From NCBI GenBank assembly GCA_032173965.1, contig CM063285.1, positions 28,555,160 to 28,619,159 of the forward strand: 64,000 nt of DNA, given 5' to 3'. Position numbers and translations under genes: made by a program. Shown piece after piece: positions 32,761 to 47,600 of the stretch (position 1 is the first letter of the stretch; each line of letters opens with the position of its first letter). This DNA is from Sitta carolinensis (lineage: Eukaryota; Chordata; Aves; Passeriformes; Sittidae). The notes beneath the pieces are model-generated. The model was not told where the DNA came from, did no database searches, and was given only the letters and a program-made list of their open reading frames with translations.

Positions 32761-34005
32761 AACTTTCTCTTGTTTTCTCCCTCCCTTTCCCTGAACTGAC
32801 GCTGTCCACCTGGAAAAGCAAGCGAAAGAGATCGCTTCTGCAAAGATAAAGTGAAAGCTACGGTCAAAAACAAGCTAAGAAATTAATTTAAACAGTACAA
32901 AACCAGAACTTGGTTTAATAGCGTGCCAAACAAGAAAAAAGTAGGCTTTAGCTTGAAAACTTTAAATTCCATTTAAAGTTGGCTTTAAGTGGCAACAAAA
33001 TTGTTAAAAGGAGGTACAGCAACGTGTCAAGTCCGGTCAGCTGGAGGGGCCCCGTTACTGCCACACCTACCCACCGGCGGTGGTGACACTGACGCCCCCC
33101 ACACCGCCGACAAATAAGCTAAAACAGTGACATCATCAGTAAAGCTTAAGAAGTGGTAAGGTGTTTTAAGAAGTTTAGACTTCTCTTTTGCTGGCAACAG
33201 TAGCCAACTCCCTGAGCCACAACTAAGACATTATAAATTTGTTTTTGCAGTGAGAGATGGCTTTTCCAGAAAGATTTCTTCAATAGAATGTTGGTAAGAA
33301 CATAAACCTAGATCCAGTTCTCATCCATCTCCCACCTCTATCCAGTAGATGTGTGGTGACACTTCCCTGCCTTTCCAAGTAGCACACACAGAGATTTGAG
33401 TATGTTATTAAGTAAGTGACACATTTGGTTCAGGTTTCCTTCAATATGCAAGAAATTGATAAAGGAACATGCAAAATGACTTAAGAGGAGAAACTCTACA
33501 GTGAGTAGGAACTGGCATCTGTAGTCACATGGAGTTTTAAGTAGTGTCCAGGTGGTGGTGCTTCCTCTGCCCTGGTCTGGTAACTCCAACTCTGAAATCT
33601 CTCAAACCCTGATTTAAGCCAAATGTGTGGTGTGAGGGCAGGAATAAAGAAACCCACTATCATCCAGGTAGTTTCAAGAAAACACCTTTCACTTAAGTCA
33701 TTTGAGGTGAGATTAAGAACATAACTGTCAAGAAAAAGACAAAAGTTAAAGATTTGCTTGTTTAGAAACATACTGAAAGAGCAAGTTACAACCACATCCT
33801 TTTCTTACAAATAGTGGTCAACACCTTAAACATAAAAAGTCACTTTCCAGAAGTAAAAGTGTAAACAGCCAGCCTTCATACTATATTTAGTATGTCTGTA
33901 GCAGTGGAGTTTTACAGCTTGTCAGTTAGAATATTACACCTGGGCTTGTTAGTCAGCATTTGTCCTTGACAAACAAACACATCGCAGCATTGAAATGCAG
34001 AAATA
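32761..34005. other. Intergenic spacer between ACSL1 3' end and CENPU promoter
   Basis: About 1.2 kb, moderately AT-rich, with a short GC-rich patch near 33030-33115 that could be part of the CENPU upstream promoter. No coding exon or repeat is recognised. Confidence 0.7.
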
Positions 34006-34011
34006 TTTATT
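34006..34011 (-). terminator. ACSL1: Probable ACSL1 poly(A) signal
   Basis: AATAAA on the minus strand (TTTATT on plus), about 1.47 kb after the ACSL1 stop. That 3'UTR length is ordinary for ACSL1. Confidence 0.65.
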
Positions 34012-35475
34012 TTGGTTTCCTTCATTGGTTTTGAAAATTGTTTTGGTTTTATAAAACATAGAAATAGCCAACACTAAGCAAACATTTGAGTTTCAATGTA
34101 ACAAACTACTGCTCTAACAGTTGACTTGGATTTGTGTACCTGAATTGCATACACATATGAAATTATGCTACAGAGTAGTGCATTACAATCACACACAAAT
34201 CTTAGTGCAAACCTTGTTGTGCTTGTATTTTACATATATCCATGTTTTCAGAAAACAGCAATGAATGTTAATGCAAAACCAACTCTGTTAAGGATAGCAA
34301 AAGACTTATGCTGTAATAAGGCTTATTTCTGCTGATTTTTCAAACAAAAGATAACTAGTTATTATTTTGAAATTTATCTGGGAATTAGGTTTTTATCCCT
34401 GAACAAATACCTATCCTGGGTAAATGCACAATTCTGTTGGCATGTACAAATAGTTCCAATTGCTGCAAAGCATCAGGCAAAAACATTCTACCTGACTTAC
34501 TCTTCTATTCAGTGAAGTGTACTCAGTGGCTCATACATAAAGCACAGAAAACAGAGGTTATGTCAGAAGCTCTTCCACTTACAGAGGGCCTGGCACATTT
34601 TTATAAAATGCATTTTAAATACAAGTTCATTACAGGGTAACAAGTGTCTGGTACAGGTGCAATGTTTACCCTGACTTTTAGCACAACCCAGCCTCCTGAT
34701 TTGGTTTCTAGGTGTCTAGTGTTCTTGCCAGAGTTGGGATCTGCTCATTTGCAGGGCTGGCTCCAGAATCATGCTAATGTAGCAGCGGCTACACTTACTG
34801 AATGAACTGCATCCACACAGTGCAGAACCACCACATGCAGACTTTGAGGAATGTCTATTCTTTAGTCTTCCTTGTGTGGAGTGCTGACTTCTACCTTATA
34901 GAAGTACATCCCATAACTGGCTGCAGATGTAGAAAGGAGATACAGTTCAGATGCCTTGCCCCAGTTAATATTGGGACTAACAAAAGATGTGATACCAGCT
35001 ATGCAAACTGTAAGGGTTTAGTTTTTTGGTGGTTGGGTGGTGGGCCTTTTTGAACAGCTTAAGTAATTTTTCTGAGGATGCAAGATAATCAGAGGCATTT
35101 TCAAAGCTGCCAAATCCTTTGTGGAATTGACAACTGCAAAAACACTGCAGACAGCAAACATGCTGGCAATAAAACCCTAGCTCCTTGGTGAAGGCAAGTC
35201 CCATTTTTGACCAAGGAAATATTAAATAACTTACATATAGTTACCATTTATAGTTAAGGCTCTTTTTGGAAATTGTAGGTCACCATAAAAACAGTATGCA
35301 ACACAACTCGACAGTAAGGCAGTGTTCCATTTCTTCAATGTTCCTATGGCAAGTACCCATTTTTGTACAAGTTAATGATTGCACAGTTTCCTTCCCTATT
35401 TTTGCTGTAGTCAAAATACAGATATGAAGGCCAACAGTAGACAGACATGTGCCACTTTCCCCATTCCATTCGCCG
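34012..35475 (-). other. ACSL1: ACSL1 3'UTR
   Basis: The sequence runs without a splice signal I can support from the stop codon at 35476 to the AATAAA at 34006-34011. It is AT-rich, and its open frames are short and unrelated to known proteins. Confidence 0.7.
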
Positions 35476-35616
35476 TTACATTTTGGCATTAGCATAGAGT
35501 TCATCTATCTGTGACTGGAAGTATTTTCTCAGTTCTGGTCTCTTCGCCTTCAGTGTTGGTGTCAACAGGCCATTTTCAACAGAAAACATTTCATCGTGCA
35601 GGACAATGTCTTTCAC
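35476..35616 (-). CDS. ACSL1: ACSL1 coding exon 20 (stop exon)
   Basis: It encodes [20 protein letters not shown] then [13 protein letters not shown] and ends [13 protein letters not shown] (TAA at 35478-35476). The [10 protein letters not shown] loop carries the C-terminal catalytic lysine region of acyl-CoA synthetases. Confidence 0.97.
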   Translation of the reverse strand: MKDIVLHDEMFSVENGLLTPTLKAKRPELRKYFQSQIDELYANAKM

Positions 35617-38600
35617 CTAGAAAATAAAAAGCTATTAGCCAAGCTGTATTCCTTGAAATAGGCAAGACTATTAAAAACTTGCCCAGACATTGTAACAAAG
35701 ACCATCACTTGAGAACTTTGCCAGACACAAATTAAAAGCAGTTTCTGGAGAATCAGATCATACTGGTGTTGAGAAGCTTAAAGAACTAGGTATTTGGTTC
35801 TCATACACATCATACCTGTTCAAATGACTTCAAACCAGATTCTTTCCCAATTCTCACCATGTCTTCCAGTATGCATTTTTTTACATCCTGTGGATATAGA
35901 AATATATTGTATAGCTTCACGCTTCCATAAGCAGTGACTTTTTCAAGTTGATGCAGAACAGCTATCTGTTCAGTTAGATATGCCTTACCTTGTTTCTGCA
36001 TAAGTCTCTATAGGAGCCTTCAAATCCCTTTTTCTTGGACCAGTTGTGCAGAGTTTCAGGATCAGGTACCACAACACCTACTAAGAAGGCCTAAAAAAAA
36101 AGAAAAAAACTTGACAAAAACTCCTAAGTCAAGCCTTTAGTTCCTACCCATTTCTTTGGCGAGCGTTTCTGATCCTGCTGTAAAGTTAAGAGGTTTCTGC
36201 TATCAGAACACAGAAAACACAGTTCAGAAGCTGAACAGAAAGAATTAAGACCCACATTTCTCTTTATACTTGAAAACCAAGATATCCTGGTTCTTTCTTG
36301 GTGTGCATGGATTTTTCTGTTTTGGTTTTTATTTGTTTTTCAGGCACTTCCCACTGCACACTGTTAGCAATTTATATGCAGTCATTAACACACAAATTAG
36401 TTGAGCTCCACTACCTGGTGTGAAACTAAATCCAGAAACATGCTATGCAATTGCTGAAATCCAATCAGAACCAAAATGCATAATGGTTAAAGTTTACCAT
36501 AAAGATTTAAACTTCAGTCCCAAAATTTGGGGGGGGGGGGGGGGGGCAGGGGCGCAGAAGGAAGAAAGAAAGGAAGACTTTCCTGCAGTCCCCTTTTGCT
36601 TTGATTTTTAAAATTATCTCAAAATTGCTTACCTGCAAACTCTCTCCATGGACAAACACCTGAGCAACAGCTTCACATCTCAGATACATATTTTCTATTT
36701 TCTCTGGTGCTATGTACTCTCCCTGGGCTAGTTTAAATATGTGTTTTTTCCGGTCAATGATCTTCAATGTACCATTCTGTTGACAGAAATAACTTTCACT
36801 CAGAGGAGGCACTTCAAGTGAAAAAAACAAATCTACACATCTTAGGCATGCCACACTGCCACAATAAAACTGTGCCAGAGCCAGAGAACTGTCAAAGTAA
36901 CGTTAGAAAAAAATAGGTTATGCACCCATCTAATCAAAACTGGGGGAAGCCTCAGGACTGGCACTGTCAATACTTTTTTTTAGGCTCAGGCATACAGATT
37001 CAGCTGCAACACAACAGTGATTATCCACAAATTGTCTTTCACCTAATTGTGTTATATACTAAATTTTTCTAATATATGTTTTAAATTTCTGCTAATAACT
37101 ACAAAAGTATCATTCCAGCTATGTAAGTTAACTTACTGGTAGCCATTTCCCAATATCTCCTGTGTGAAGCCAACCATCTTTGTCCAGAGCCTCTGCCGTT
37201 TTTTCTGGATCTTTCAAATAGCCACGAAACACATTTACCCCTTTAATACACACCTGAAAAGAGACATTTGTTAATACATGCTACAATGAAGGAAAGTTAG
37301 CAATCACTGCTATCAGCAAATGCTTTCTCTAATGGCTCTTGACCCCCATGAACAAGGCAAGAGGAAGTCTATGTCTGTACAGGAACTTCATGGGTTTTGG
37401 CGACCTAAGGTTTTTCTATTGGTATTAAGAATTATAAGAAGCAATTGCAAGGATCTGTTCTCTTCCAGTCTAGCAGCAGTGTTCCTACCCACTATTTGAA
37501 TAACTGGCACCTATCAGAATAAATTCGGTTTTATTTGTATGAAAAAATTCTGCTAGATCCAGAAATACTACCTCTCAGACTGGCAACATGTTCACTGCAG
37601 CTTTGGTAAACAGCAGAGGCATTGTGTTAAAACTAGTAGAGAAAAAAAAAAAAGTTGTGCATCAAGAAAATGGCACATCTGTTGTCCAAAAACTAGGCTA
37701 GAAGGAATTACTAATATAGTTCAGCAACCGATTCCTAAAAAACTTTCAGTGCCTACCCAGCATGCTGGTGAACTATAACACAATGAAATTAGATGTTGTC
37801 AATAGGAAGGAGATCAGAGTATTAATAAGGGGTCTGATGACCTTACGGAAACAGTACCAAACTTGGGACCAAACCAAAGTTATAGTTTACAAAGCAAGTA
37901 ATTCCTGTTCTAAAACAGACCTTCTCTGGAAGGATATAAATACAAGAGAACTCTATGTGTCTCAGTCAAGTCAAAGACCGGCAGATCAAATGTTAATTTT
38001 CCACAACTCCTAAGATCACAGGAAGGCAAGTAGGTGACAGCTTTTCCCAGTAGAGATAGTCAACCATTTATCTATATCCTGCTAGCTGTCACTGAGGCAT
38101 CATATGCTCATATATAATTCTAGTCACAAATTTATCTGTCTGTCAAAAGTGAAAAGCAAGGGTGACAGAGCAAAGAATATCGCAAATTTACTCTCAGAGA
38201 AGGGGACCAAAAATACTTAACCCAGATGCAAAGCAGAAGATAAGGAGAAATATTTTGGGCAAATGGATAAGGAGAATCAATTCCATAGCCATGGGCTTTG
38301 AGTTCTGTGAAGCAAGTTATAATACTTTTTTGTTACATTTAGAATAGTTTATACTGAGGAAGTTAGGCCTGAAAGACTAAGATGGCACCTGATATATTAA
38401 GGGGCTACCACTTCTATTCAAGTCCAAAGTAACTTCTCATGCAGCAAATTTTCAAATTAAGTGCAAGCAAACACTTTTAGGAGTTTTTTTTTTTTTAACT
38501 ATTTCTCATTCTACGAATTTATACTTAGTTCCTCTAGCAGACCGAGCTTTAAGAACATACTGAAAGTGAAGCAAAAATTGCTGTTGAAGACTAAATATGG

Positions 38601-41600
38601 AGTCATATGCAAGACATAAGAATTTTGACATTGTTCTTCACTTGCAAGCACTTTCTCACCACCAAGACCAACTAAGTCCTTGAGTATTTCTGGGACTTAA
38701 AGCCAATGATTTGTCTCTAGCCTTATACAAATTACAACCAAAACAAAGATTATAAATCCTTTGTAGCCGTGAATTAGTTACTTGCTTAAGCTACTTTTAA
38801 TTTCTTGCCCCCACAGCCTCTTGAAAGCATATGAAACACACCACTGTTAATCTGCTTTCAAGGCTTGGGGAAAATTACTACATGAACATTTGTTCGAAAG
38901 TGTATATACAAAGTTAAATCTGTATATTCTTTACTTCACATATAAAGCTGAGTCCTCAAAATGCAATTTCTAAAACATAGATGTTCAATTTGTGCAGACT
39001 GAAAAAAAAAGTTCAGAAAAACGTGCAGGCAGGTATCGCAAATTAACAGCAACCTTCATGGCACCTGATCTCCATTTCTCTTAGAAGTTTTCATCCACTT
39101 TAAGTTGCCTCATCTCACACATCATAAGGTGAGTAACTGGCTATATGCATAAGCTGTTCTCTGGCCCTTGGCAGTAGAGTAGGAAGGAAGCCCTCTGCCA
39201 GCCCTTCTGCTGAAGCGTAGCTGCTGTATGAGGTGGCCACACTTCCCATCTGCTCCACAGCTGGAAGATGTTGCCTTGGACATACAACCTTATGTATGGT
39301 CACATAAGCATCTGTTAACCTGAGGGTTAACAGATTACTGTGTAATCTTTCTTCTCCCTCTCCCATATACTATTTCCTGACTTGCTTCTGTGAATCATTA
39401 ACTGCTATTGCACACAGCAGGCATCTTAGATTCTAGGTAGCAGGCCATGTTTAGCACTTTTACTAAACTCAGTTATTTCAGGAACATAAAAAAACCCAAC
39501 CCAAAACACTTTCCAAAATTTCCCAAGAGGCTCATATAGACTTTCTGAAATTACTTACCTCACCCTCTCCTTTGGCAGCCAAGTAATTCATTTCTTGTAC
39601 ATCAACAAGCTTGATGATATTGCATGGCATCGGTGCTCCAACATGACCTATTAAATGGATTAACACTTCAATAGCCTGATGTTTCTTAGTAAGATTCTGA
39701 AAAAATAAGCTGCTTACACACTGAAGAAAGATGGAAAATTGATTTCTGGTAGCTTAATTTGCCAGGACTGAAACAGTACATTCTCAGATATCCCTAAGAA
39801 TGTTACAAGCTGAACCATGTACTCAGGCTTGCTTTTTCTTATGATCAGGATCCTTACTCTACAGATATATTTAAGTAGCAGAAGTCCCACTATAGTTTCC
39901 ATTAGCAATATTATTTCAGTTAGGGAGCTAGAAATCTAACAGCTGCGGGAAGTGCAAACTCTTGATTTCAACACCAAAAAAATACCATTTTTATTTCCAC
40001 CACTGCCTTTATACACAGAAGATTCATGTTTGATAGAAACTACAAGGGTTAAATACTATGACCTCTCTTCTCCTAAAGCTACTTCAACTTACAAGAACAA
40101 ATCCTATTAGAAGTTTGAACTACTGAACATTCATAGCTATTTAGGGGTAGAAATGTCAAGGAATCCCTTGAAAATTTTTATTTCACTCGAAGAAAATCAA
40201 TCTTATCCTTTGTGATAAGTGTTACTGAAGATTAAATAAAGTAACCAGGCACCTCCTCTAAAAAATTTCTGTCATCCTAAAATTTAGGAGACAGATAGAC
40301 AGCAGAATATCATACCTGCTGTCCAGTCACCAGGCAATGACAGGGAGCATCCAGCTGTGCATTCAGTCTGTCCATAACCTTCATAGAACTAGAAGGTGAA
40401 ATCAAAATATAATCTAAGACCATTACTTTTGAACACAAGGTTTCTTCATTAAATTGCAATTAATATTTTTCTTTTCTTCTGTTTAAATTTGAGTGCACTA
40501 AAACCCTCAGCACCTTCTAAATAAACACCGAAATACTAGTTTTATCACAATACACAATTTTAAGCGCTAATATTCCACCTTCAGTTCCAGTATTTACTCA
40601 AAGTTTCACTCAGTTTCACACAGCATGTAACACCTATTTAGATTAAAAGAGAAAACTGCAGAGGAAGCAAGAAAGAAATGAAGAAACATAGCACTAGCAA
40701 GTGACTTCATTCACATAATTTAAAAATAGGTTTGTGTGATACAGCCTGAAATGGAATCCCTCTGCCCCATCACAGCTCTTGATTGCTATACACAAGAAAG
40801 GCTTCCCTCTTCTGTGCAAAATGCATCGTTACACCAGCACACCACTGAAAAACTTCAAATTATGGAAGCCTGATATTTTAGAATATTTTTGCTTTCTATC
40901 CTTGAAATTTATTTAATTTCAACATATTTGTTCTATTCTAGGTTGGTCATTGTTGTTCAAATTTTACCTCCAAAAGCATATATGTTGAAGAGGCTCTGAA
41001 GATAAGTGCAATATGTGCAATTTGATTCACTCCAGCCTCATCTTCAAAACAGCAACACTACAATATTACCACATTGTTTATTAGATTTTATACAGTAGCT
41101 ACAAATACTTCTGTAAGCAAGGAAGACTCCATAAACTTAAATAAAGTAGGTAATTTATTGCTTACTGCAGTCCACAAAAAAAAAAATCTTTCCTCTAAGA
41201 CAGGTCAGCTGGTTACTTCACTTAAAAGACTTCAGGATGAATACAGAAATTTCAGGGGACTAAGAGAAATTCAGGGAAAGAGCCTGCAACTGTATAGTCT
41301 CCAAGAATACTAGAAAGAATTATCCACATAATCAGACCTCTAGAAAAGCTCTAAAAAAGCTGGAGTCAGGTGTTAAAAAAGTTAGGGTTTAGGACTAAGG
41401 CCAAGCAACTCACCTGACAGCCAAGAGCTGTTCTCAGGAAGGTCAGTACACTTGCAGACACAGGTGCTGCTCCTGTAACCATCAGCTTTACTCTTCCTCC
41501 CAAACTTGCCTACAACAGACACAAGATACTGTGGACACCAAAAGTATTTGAGAAATACTTCCAGAATCATCTTCTATGACACCCTTAGCCACCGTTCACT

Positions 41601-44600
41601 TACAGTGCCACCCACAAATGTTAAAAAGCAAAAGTTTAATCTGCTATTGCAAGCGGTCTTTCTTGCAGTGTTTTTAGTCTCATTAATGGCTGGAAGACAT
41701 GTAATATCAAACATACAGTATCTGTACATGGTGTCACTGCAATGCAGACTCTGCAAAAAAGAGCTTAAGCCATGGCCTTACAGTGATTGCCTTATTTTTA
41801 ACTGCCCTGTTTCAGTTTCTCATACATCCTGAATGCTATAAAAAGCAGCCATATGGGCATGCTGTAGAGCCAAGGTTAAGGCCACAGCGAGTGTCAGATG
41901 GAATAGCAGGCATGACTTACTAGCGACCAACAGGGAGAAGACAATGGGGGCTACAGGTGCAACTGTCATACTTAGCATTCTTCCTTCAGAAAGAAAATGT
42001 TTGCTTTCAAAGTGGTAAGAGAGAAGCACCAGACTGTTTCAGAGTGACTTCTTTAACACATTTAGCTGATACTATGAGTACTAAGAGAATTGGAAAAAAT
42101 TAGGTTGAAAATAAAGACAGCTCTGATTTTTGTTGAGTAGGCAGTAGTCTTAACTCAGTGAAAAAGCCATACCAGATTATAATCATTCATATGGAAATCA
42201 ACAAAGTTCACCTTAGAGGCTTTCAAGCATACCTGTATTTTACGGAAGATGACTTTATCCCAGAAACTGTTATTTCTAACTATACCACTTCTGAGTTCTG
42301 CTTCTTTCCTCTTGGAAGCAAAATCCAGCAGCCACCTCTTCAATGAAGTATCTGCCTGCCCAAAAATCTATTAAAAAAGATGACCTACAGTTAGAATTCC
42401 CATAGACTACCATTCCCTTTTTCTTACATATGCATGCATAGAGACTCTTAACAGTGAAAACCAAATAAATTAAAACAACCTTTGATAGGCATCTTAATTG
42501 TAGTAAGCCATATTTGTACATTTTTATTTTTGACTTCAATTCAAGAGTAGAAATCAGTACTTAACTAATTCTTGATATCTATCAAACTGTTATGTTGTTT
42601 CAATGCATAATTTCTTCGTTAAAATGTATGAATGAAAATGGACAGCTTCCTTCTCTGGTCTAGTATTATCAAAATTCAAATTGAGCATAATCCTCAGCAT
42701 TTTCTGAACAGAACTCTATCAGAATACATAATGCAACAGAGGGTGTTGTGAGGTGATGCAAGTCACTTCAGAAACACCAAATGGAGATCTGTCTTGCATA
42801 TACAAATTTGCACTTTAGATGACTTTTCAGAGGCTCCTTCTAGTTGTTTTCAGGAAGCCAGAGAACACACTGAACAGCAGCCTACACATTAGTATATTCA
42901 TTTGGAAAGAGGAAGATTCAGCATTATGACTGAAAGCATGCAGGCTGCAGCATTATGCACCCCTGCTATACCAATTCCCCAAATTGCTGGCTTCACAGGC
43001 TAGGTTATTGCAAGGTGAATGAGGCTGAAATGGCAGAAGGCTCAGGGCACCAGACTAAATCAGCAAGACGAAACCATAAGAACAAAGTCCCACACTTTGA
43101 CTTTGCTTCTCAAATTCCAGTAGAAAACATATGAGCAGAATAAGGAGCTACAATTTACTAAAACCTGGTCTCAGGTTTTATTCCCTGCCAAATGGATTCC
43201 AGAGCCAAAACTTGTTCCTGAGCCAAACAGAACCTTGTGTTACTTGGTGATCCTCTAGCCTCATGATCAGAGAAACGTCCTGGCTAAGACAGCATAGACA
43301 GCCCTGCTATTTCTTTAGCACTTATAGGATTTATTGTATCCTTTAGGTCTCCAGGCTATATCCTAAAAGGAGTCAGTCACCCATATGCAAAAGGCCAACT
43401 AAAATCTGAAGAATCTTTCGAGAAAAAGCCTACTTTAAAATTCCCTTCTCAGATGACCCTCAGCAGGAGAAGCACACACAGGAGAGTGGGGCTACAGACA
43501 CACCTTCTCCCCAGCACTCCCAACTGGCTGGTTTACAGCTCTCCCAGCAAGGAAACACTGGCTGCCACGTAGGAAATTTGTATGTGTCCATGCAAATATA
43601 GGCAAACACCTGACCTTGCTTTGCAAATTCCACTCCATGAGTCAGATGCTAAAAGCGTGGCAGGCAGATGCCAAGCCTCATTTTTGTCTTGTAGACTAGA
43701 CTTAAATAACTTGCTCAGAGCAAAACACTAAGTCATTAATCAAGATAGAAAGAATCAAGTCACCCAGTCAGTCCTTTCAACACCAGTATTTGCTGCCTGA
43801 AAGTGTTTGAAAGCAACCAGTACTATTACCTGCACTTTCATCTCTCTTTTAGGGATATACACATTTGTTAGCATGCCAATTTAATATTCCAGGTCACAGT
43901 AGTTCCTCCTCCTACTCTAGCAGCACAAACTTCATGGAGTCTCTTAAAAGCCTGTAGACTTACCTTATCAAACATTCTGTTCAAGAGTCTTGGTACTACA
44001 GGAAATACAGTTGGCTGCAGTGTTTTTAGGTCGTCCATGAGTAGTCTGATATCCCCTTGAAAGAATCCTATCCGGGCTCCATGGCACAGAACTACACACT
44101 GTTAGAAAAAAGTAAACACTCTGAAAATGCAGGAGGCACAAGGTGTTCCAGCTCTGTATGTATGACAGTCCTGCGCAGTAGAGATCAATCTTAAATCCTC
44201 TCAACTTCTGAACTAGTTTTGCAGAATTCTCACATGCTAAGACAGCACTAGAAAGACCAAGTAGCAAGATACCTCTGGTGTATACAAACCTGACTTTCAA
44301 GCTTAGCACACAAGCCTCTATCCAAAAAGGGCAGTTGGTCAAATAAGGCAATGCCTGTGACTGAGAGGTAGCAAAAGACTGAAAAGGAGGACTTCTCAAC
44401 TTGAAATATTTAGCAAGCCTATTTAAAAATATTAGACTTGTTTGTCCCCTGCTTTATACCTAGAAATTCTGTATTCGTAGTCAGCACATGCTATTTACTA
44501 GGCCAGGGAGGATTTCTGCCTTATGCTACTTAATTTCCAATCCTTCTGGTTTTCCCTCTCATTTCACAAGACTGATGTGAGCAGAGGACTTGTTCTTAGG

Positions 44601-47600
44601 TGATCAAGATGCTCTTTAGAAGATTCTAGCAGAACCAGAGCTTATTTCTGCATCACTTAAGACCTACACAAAGGTAAGCAGACTCAATCCTCTTGTGTTC
44701 TGTATTTTCTGTCTATAAGCTAGAAGTGAAGAAGCTTCACCACCTACCTTACACCCTTCCCTTTATTTTCCCATTTATTTTACTTTTTAACATCTCTCCT
44801 GTCCTTGTGTTTGTACCTACCTGCTTTTATTTCTTCTGCTTCCTCTGTAACACCTATTCCTTCATTCCCTACTATCCATCCTCTTACTTGCTGCATGAGA
44901 CATGCTAAAGTGTCACTTTCCCCCTCCAACTATATTTTGTCACCATCTGCTAAAAGCAGCAAATATCAGTCCATATGGACTGAGCAGCAACTGCTTTTAC
45001 TAGGTAGGAACATATTTGTCAAGTTCATTGACCCTCTAACTTCCATATGATGTCAAAACCAAGGAAATATCAACTTTAAAACAGAACTATAAAGACTGGT
45101 TCTCACAGAGCCTGTGTCCACATCTACCCCAAACATCAATGCATCTTTCTCCTTTCTACCAATGTCCTGGCTAATTTCCTTATGCAGCTACAACCATCTA
45201 TTCTGTACAGGCCTCAACCAACAGAGGAATACTACAATCCAAACACTTAATTTTTTCTTTTAAAATGCAAGTCTCTATCCTGTTTCTATTGCATAGTCAA
45301 GAGCAGAGCTGCTAGCTACAGAGCTTGTATGTTCCAACGCAAGACAGGTAAAACAGACACTGAGGTATAACTGATATCAAGTGATCGGGAAGAAAAAGTG
45401 CTGAATGCCCCAAAGCAGCTGTAGAACCCAGTTGTGTACTATTCCAAATCTTTGTAACATCTATACACACATATATGAATATATACACTTTTGTATATAT
45501 ATTCACAGACTTTCAGTAGAAAACTTAGGTTTCCTAACAGTAGCCATGCAACAATTTCTGGCTTCATATGCCTTTTCATGCTTGCATGGATGCTCCCTCT
45601 ATAAAACCTTCAAACATATGTATTTGCAATCTCGCCTGAGGAAGAGGTGTTAATTCAACTTCAGCAAGTGCAATAATTAACACATGAACTTCTTACACAC
45701 TGTAGAGGTACAAGGGAATTGCATCTATTCAAAAATGCATAGCACCCAAAATGGGCCCAGAGGTCTTCAAGACTGCCAGCGTTAAGATAACCACAGCCCT
45801 TTCATTCTCAAAAATTAAGCCTCAGATTTTGCTATATAGAAAAACAAATGATCCAAGAGAACTTCAAAGTCCATAATTGAAATGGCTTTACAAGCGACTT
45901 CCATTTCCTGGAGGAAAATTCCACTGGAACAAAATCCCTAAAATTAGTTTTGTGTAAGGAAGCAGGATGTCTCCTTATAAAATAAATTTTTGAAGTTTGC
46001 AGACTAAAGAATGGCATGGATTTTTAACAATGCACTAATTATACCAGAACAAATTTCTAGGCAGTGTACACATGCTAAGGGATTGTCTCAAATCCTAGTA
46101 AACCAGTTTTCTTATTAACCCTAGCTCTAAGGTTCATGTTTATATTTTGGCATGAAAACCAATTGTCTAGTGCTCACTGTTTATGGGACACTGGTTTCCC
46201 AAACCTTATTTCAAGCTTGCACACACATTTACAGGAGTCAAGACGGAAGAGCATATTTCACCTGGACACATTAGAAAAGTAAGCTTCTCAATAATTTGGT
46301 ACAACAAACAGATGCTTACCTCAACGATTCTCTCAAACATATGAGCCAGGGGCAGGAATGATATCAGAACATCATCAGTGGAAGGAATAAATGATTTCTG
46401 GAAGTGATAGCAAAGTTTAATTCTCATTGAGTCTCTATTTTGCCTAACTTAAACACAACAGTTTAGCAATCTAGCATCTAAACTCTAGAGCACAGGCCCT
46501 GCTTTTGTTTTGTTTGTAATGAAGCTGCATTGTCTTTCTTTCATTAAAAAGATTATAGCAATGACTTTCTAGCATGAGTAAAGACACAGCAGAAACAATC
46601 ATTTAAAGTGGAGTACAGTGACCAGATTATTACAATTTATCATTCAGAGGATTCTGAAGAGAAATTCTAATAGAAACCACACAGAGTTCCATTACATATA
46701 CTGGGAGAGTAAGGGAACAGTAGAGGTTAAAATACTATTGGTTTGAAAAAAATACACTTTCATCTTAGATTAGGAAGTTTGTTTATCCAATTTACCCTAA
46801 GGTTAATATCAAAAGTTCCTTAGATGAGCTAATTGTGAGACTAGTTGCTTAACTTAAAACCCTCCTTGCACTAATAAGAATCACTATAAGCCCATGGCAG
46901 AATGTAATGTACATTCACACTAGGATCATTATATCACTTCGTTTACATCAGAACAGACTGAAAACCTGTCAGGTTCTTGACCCTGACAGAATAACCAGTA
47001 AACATTAATTTCTAACTAGTGGGCACAGAGTGCTGTCAAGTTACATTTTCACTTGGATCTTACTAAAGCTTAAGACCAAAGTTTGCTTTACTCATTAGAT
47101 TATTTCCCTTCAAGCAAGTCCACAATGTTTATCTTTTCAGCTTACCTCTGTAGTTTTCATAAAAGCTGAAGCATTGCTGACTATGTTTTGATGCGTGATC
47201 ATAGCTCCTTTAGGGTTTCCTATGGAAGAAGGACATCAGGATTCAACAGAAATTTAGAGCCTTAAATTTAAGGTAGCAGTGGCAAAACTAATGTGATAGC
47301 ATTCTTTGATATTAATACATTTCTTTATGTATCAATTAAATAAAACACTGTCAGGAACAGCCAGCAACAGTTAAGTAATCAGTTTATTATAGTCTTATAA
47401 CTTTTTAAGGAGCCCAAAACCTTGAGAAATCTCCATGTTTTTGGATGTTTTTCATTCAAAATTCAACTCTTCCATGAAGATGCAGCTACCAAATCCAGAT
47501 TAATTTTGGTTCTTACATCTGTTTTAAAAATGTAGCTTGCTGCTGTATTCTTTCCTTAAGCTCCAGGCCAGTGGGTATGAAATTCACAAATGTCAAGTGA

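Noticed and set aside
32308..32794. Several overlapping open frames in the second CpG island
   Set aside because: Composition artefact in a promoter; no splice signals or recognisable domain.
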